This document shows, in pieces, positions 21,643 to 21,679 of a stretch of DNA of 21,679 nt (position 1 is the stretch's first letter; each line of letters starts with the position of its first letter). The DNA is from Phytohabitans sp036906915. Lineage in GTDB: Bacteria > Actinomycetota > Actinomycetes > Mycobacteriales > Micromonosporaceae. The position numbers and the translations under genes are program-made. The stretch spans positions 1 through 21,679 of the forward strand of contig NZ_JBAKHX010000107.1 in NCBI RefSeq assembly GCF_036906915.1, in the 5' to 3' direction. The notes below the pieces were generated by a model. It was given only the letters and a program-made list of their open reading frames with translations. It was not told the DNA's origin and searched no databases.

Positions 21643-21679
21643 GCTTGTGGTCGATCCGATCTATCAGCGTTGCAGTGTC

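Noticed and set aside
1..21679. CRISPR arrays, tRNA/rRNA genes, insertion sequences or phage attachment sites
   Set aside because: No regularly spaced repeats, cloverleaf-like sequence, transposase-like protein or target duplications were seen on either strand by eye.

Overview
The window is high-GC DNA with frequent GTG starts, 1-4 bp gene overlaps and terminators without U-tracts. It carries secreted carbohydrate-active proteins with ricin-B (CBM13-type) lectin modules, FadR- and LacI-type regulators, a STAS protein and a remnant of a SigE-type ECF sigma factor. Together these point to a filamentous, plant-polymer-degrading actinomycete, probably of the Micromonosporaceae. The genus is inferred from style only.

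Region 1-3.9 kb is a lectin-module glycan-degradation locus. A rightward gene enters from the left edge and ends in a ricin-B lectin. It converges on a leftward run of three units: a secreted ThuA + DUF1080 + ricin-B protein, a collapsed GH95 alpha-L-fucosidase remnant, and a CE1/PHB-depolymerase-like esterase + ricin-B. The ends of the two converging genes are inverted copies of each other, and the similarity runs past the stop codons. A FadR/FCD regulator (4.24-5.0 kb) is divergent from the ThuA gene, and a GT..GACGTC..AC palindrome sits on the candidate ThuA -10 element.

Region 5.0-10.6 kb is a signalling block. A giant leftward protein (1655 aa) joins a Ser/Thr-kinase-like domain, an AAA/STAND ATPase, a long helical-repeat region, a GAF domain and a GGDEF diguanylate cyclase. 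A small STAS-domain gene is divergent from it, with an AT-rich, apparently leaderless promoter.

Region 10.8-13.6 kb is a decayed ABC sugar-importer operon on the minus strand: the solute-binding-protein C-terminus, then permease 1, then permease 2, all broken by deletions or frameshifts. An intact LacI-family regulator with its own candidate operator follows. The neighbouring 5-6 kb ORFs are uninterrupted, so general sequencing error is an unlikely cause of the broken genes.

Region 13.7-20.9 kb is a rightward cluster of three genes. The first encodes a 1940-aa secreted ThuA / glucose-sorbosone-dehydrogenase / PKD / CBM6-like / LamG-like / Ig-like protein. Two small secreted or membrane-anchored proteins follow, and the last has a predicted mature N-terminal histidine. 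From 20.99 to 21.17 kb a deletion scar fuses the start of an ECF sigma factor gene to the tail of what looks like an expansin gene. A small zinc-ribbon protein and a strong hairpin terminator close the window.

Taken together, the window looks like a secreted 3-keto-sugar/glycan-processing locus with two ThuA enzymes of different architecture. It has been eroded by repeated internal deletions that spared the regulators and the two ThuA proteins.
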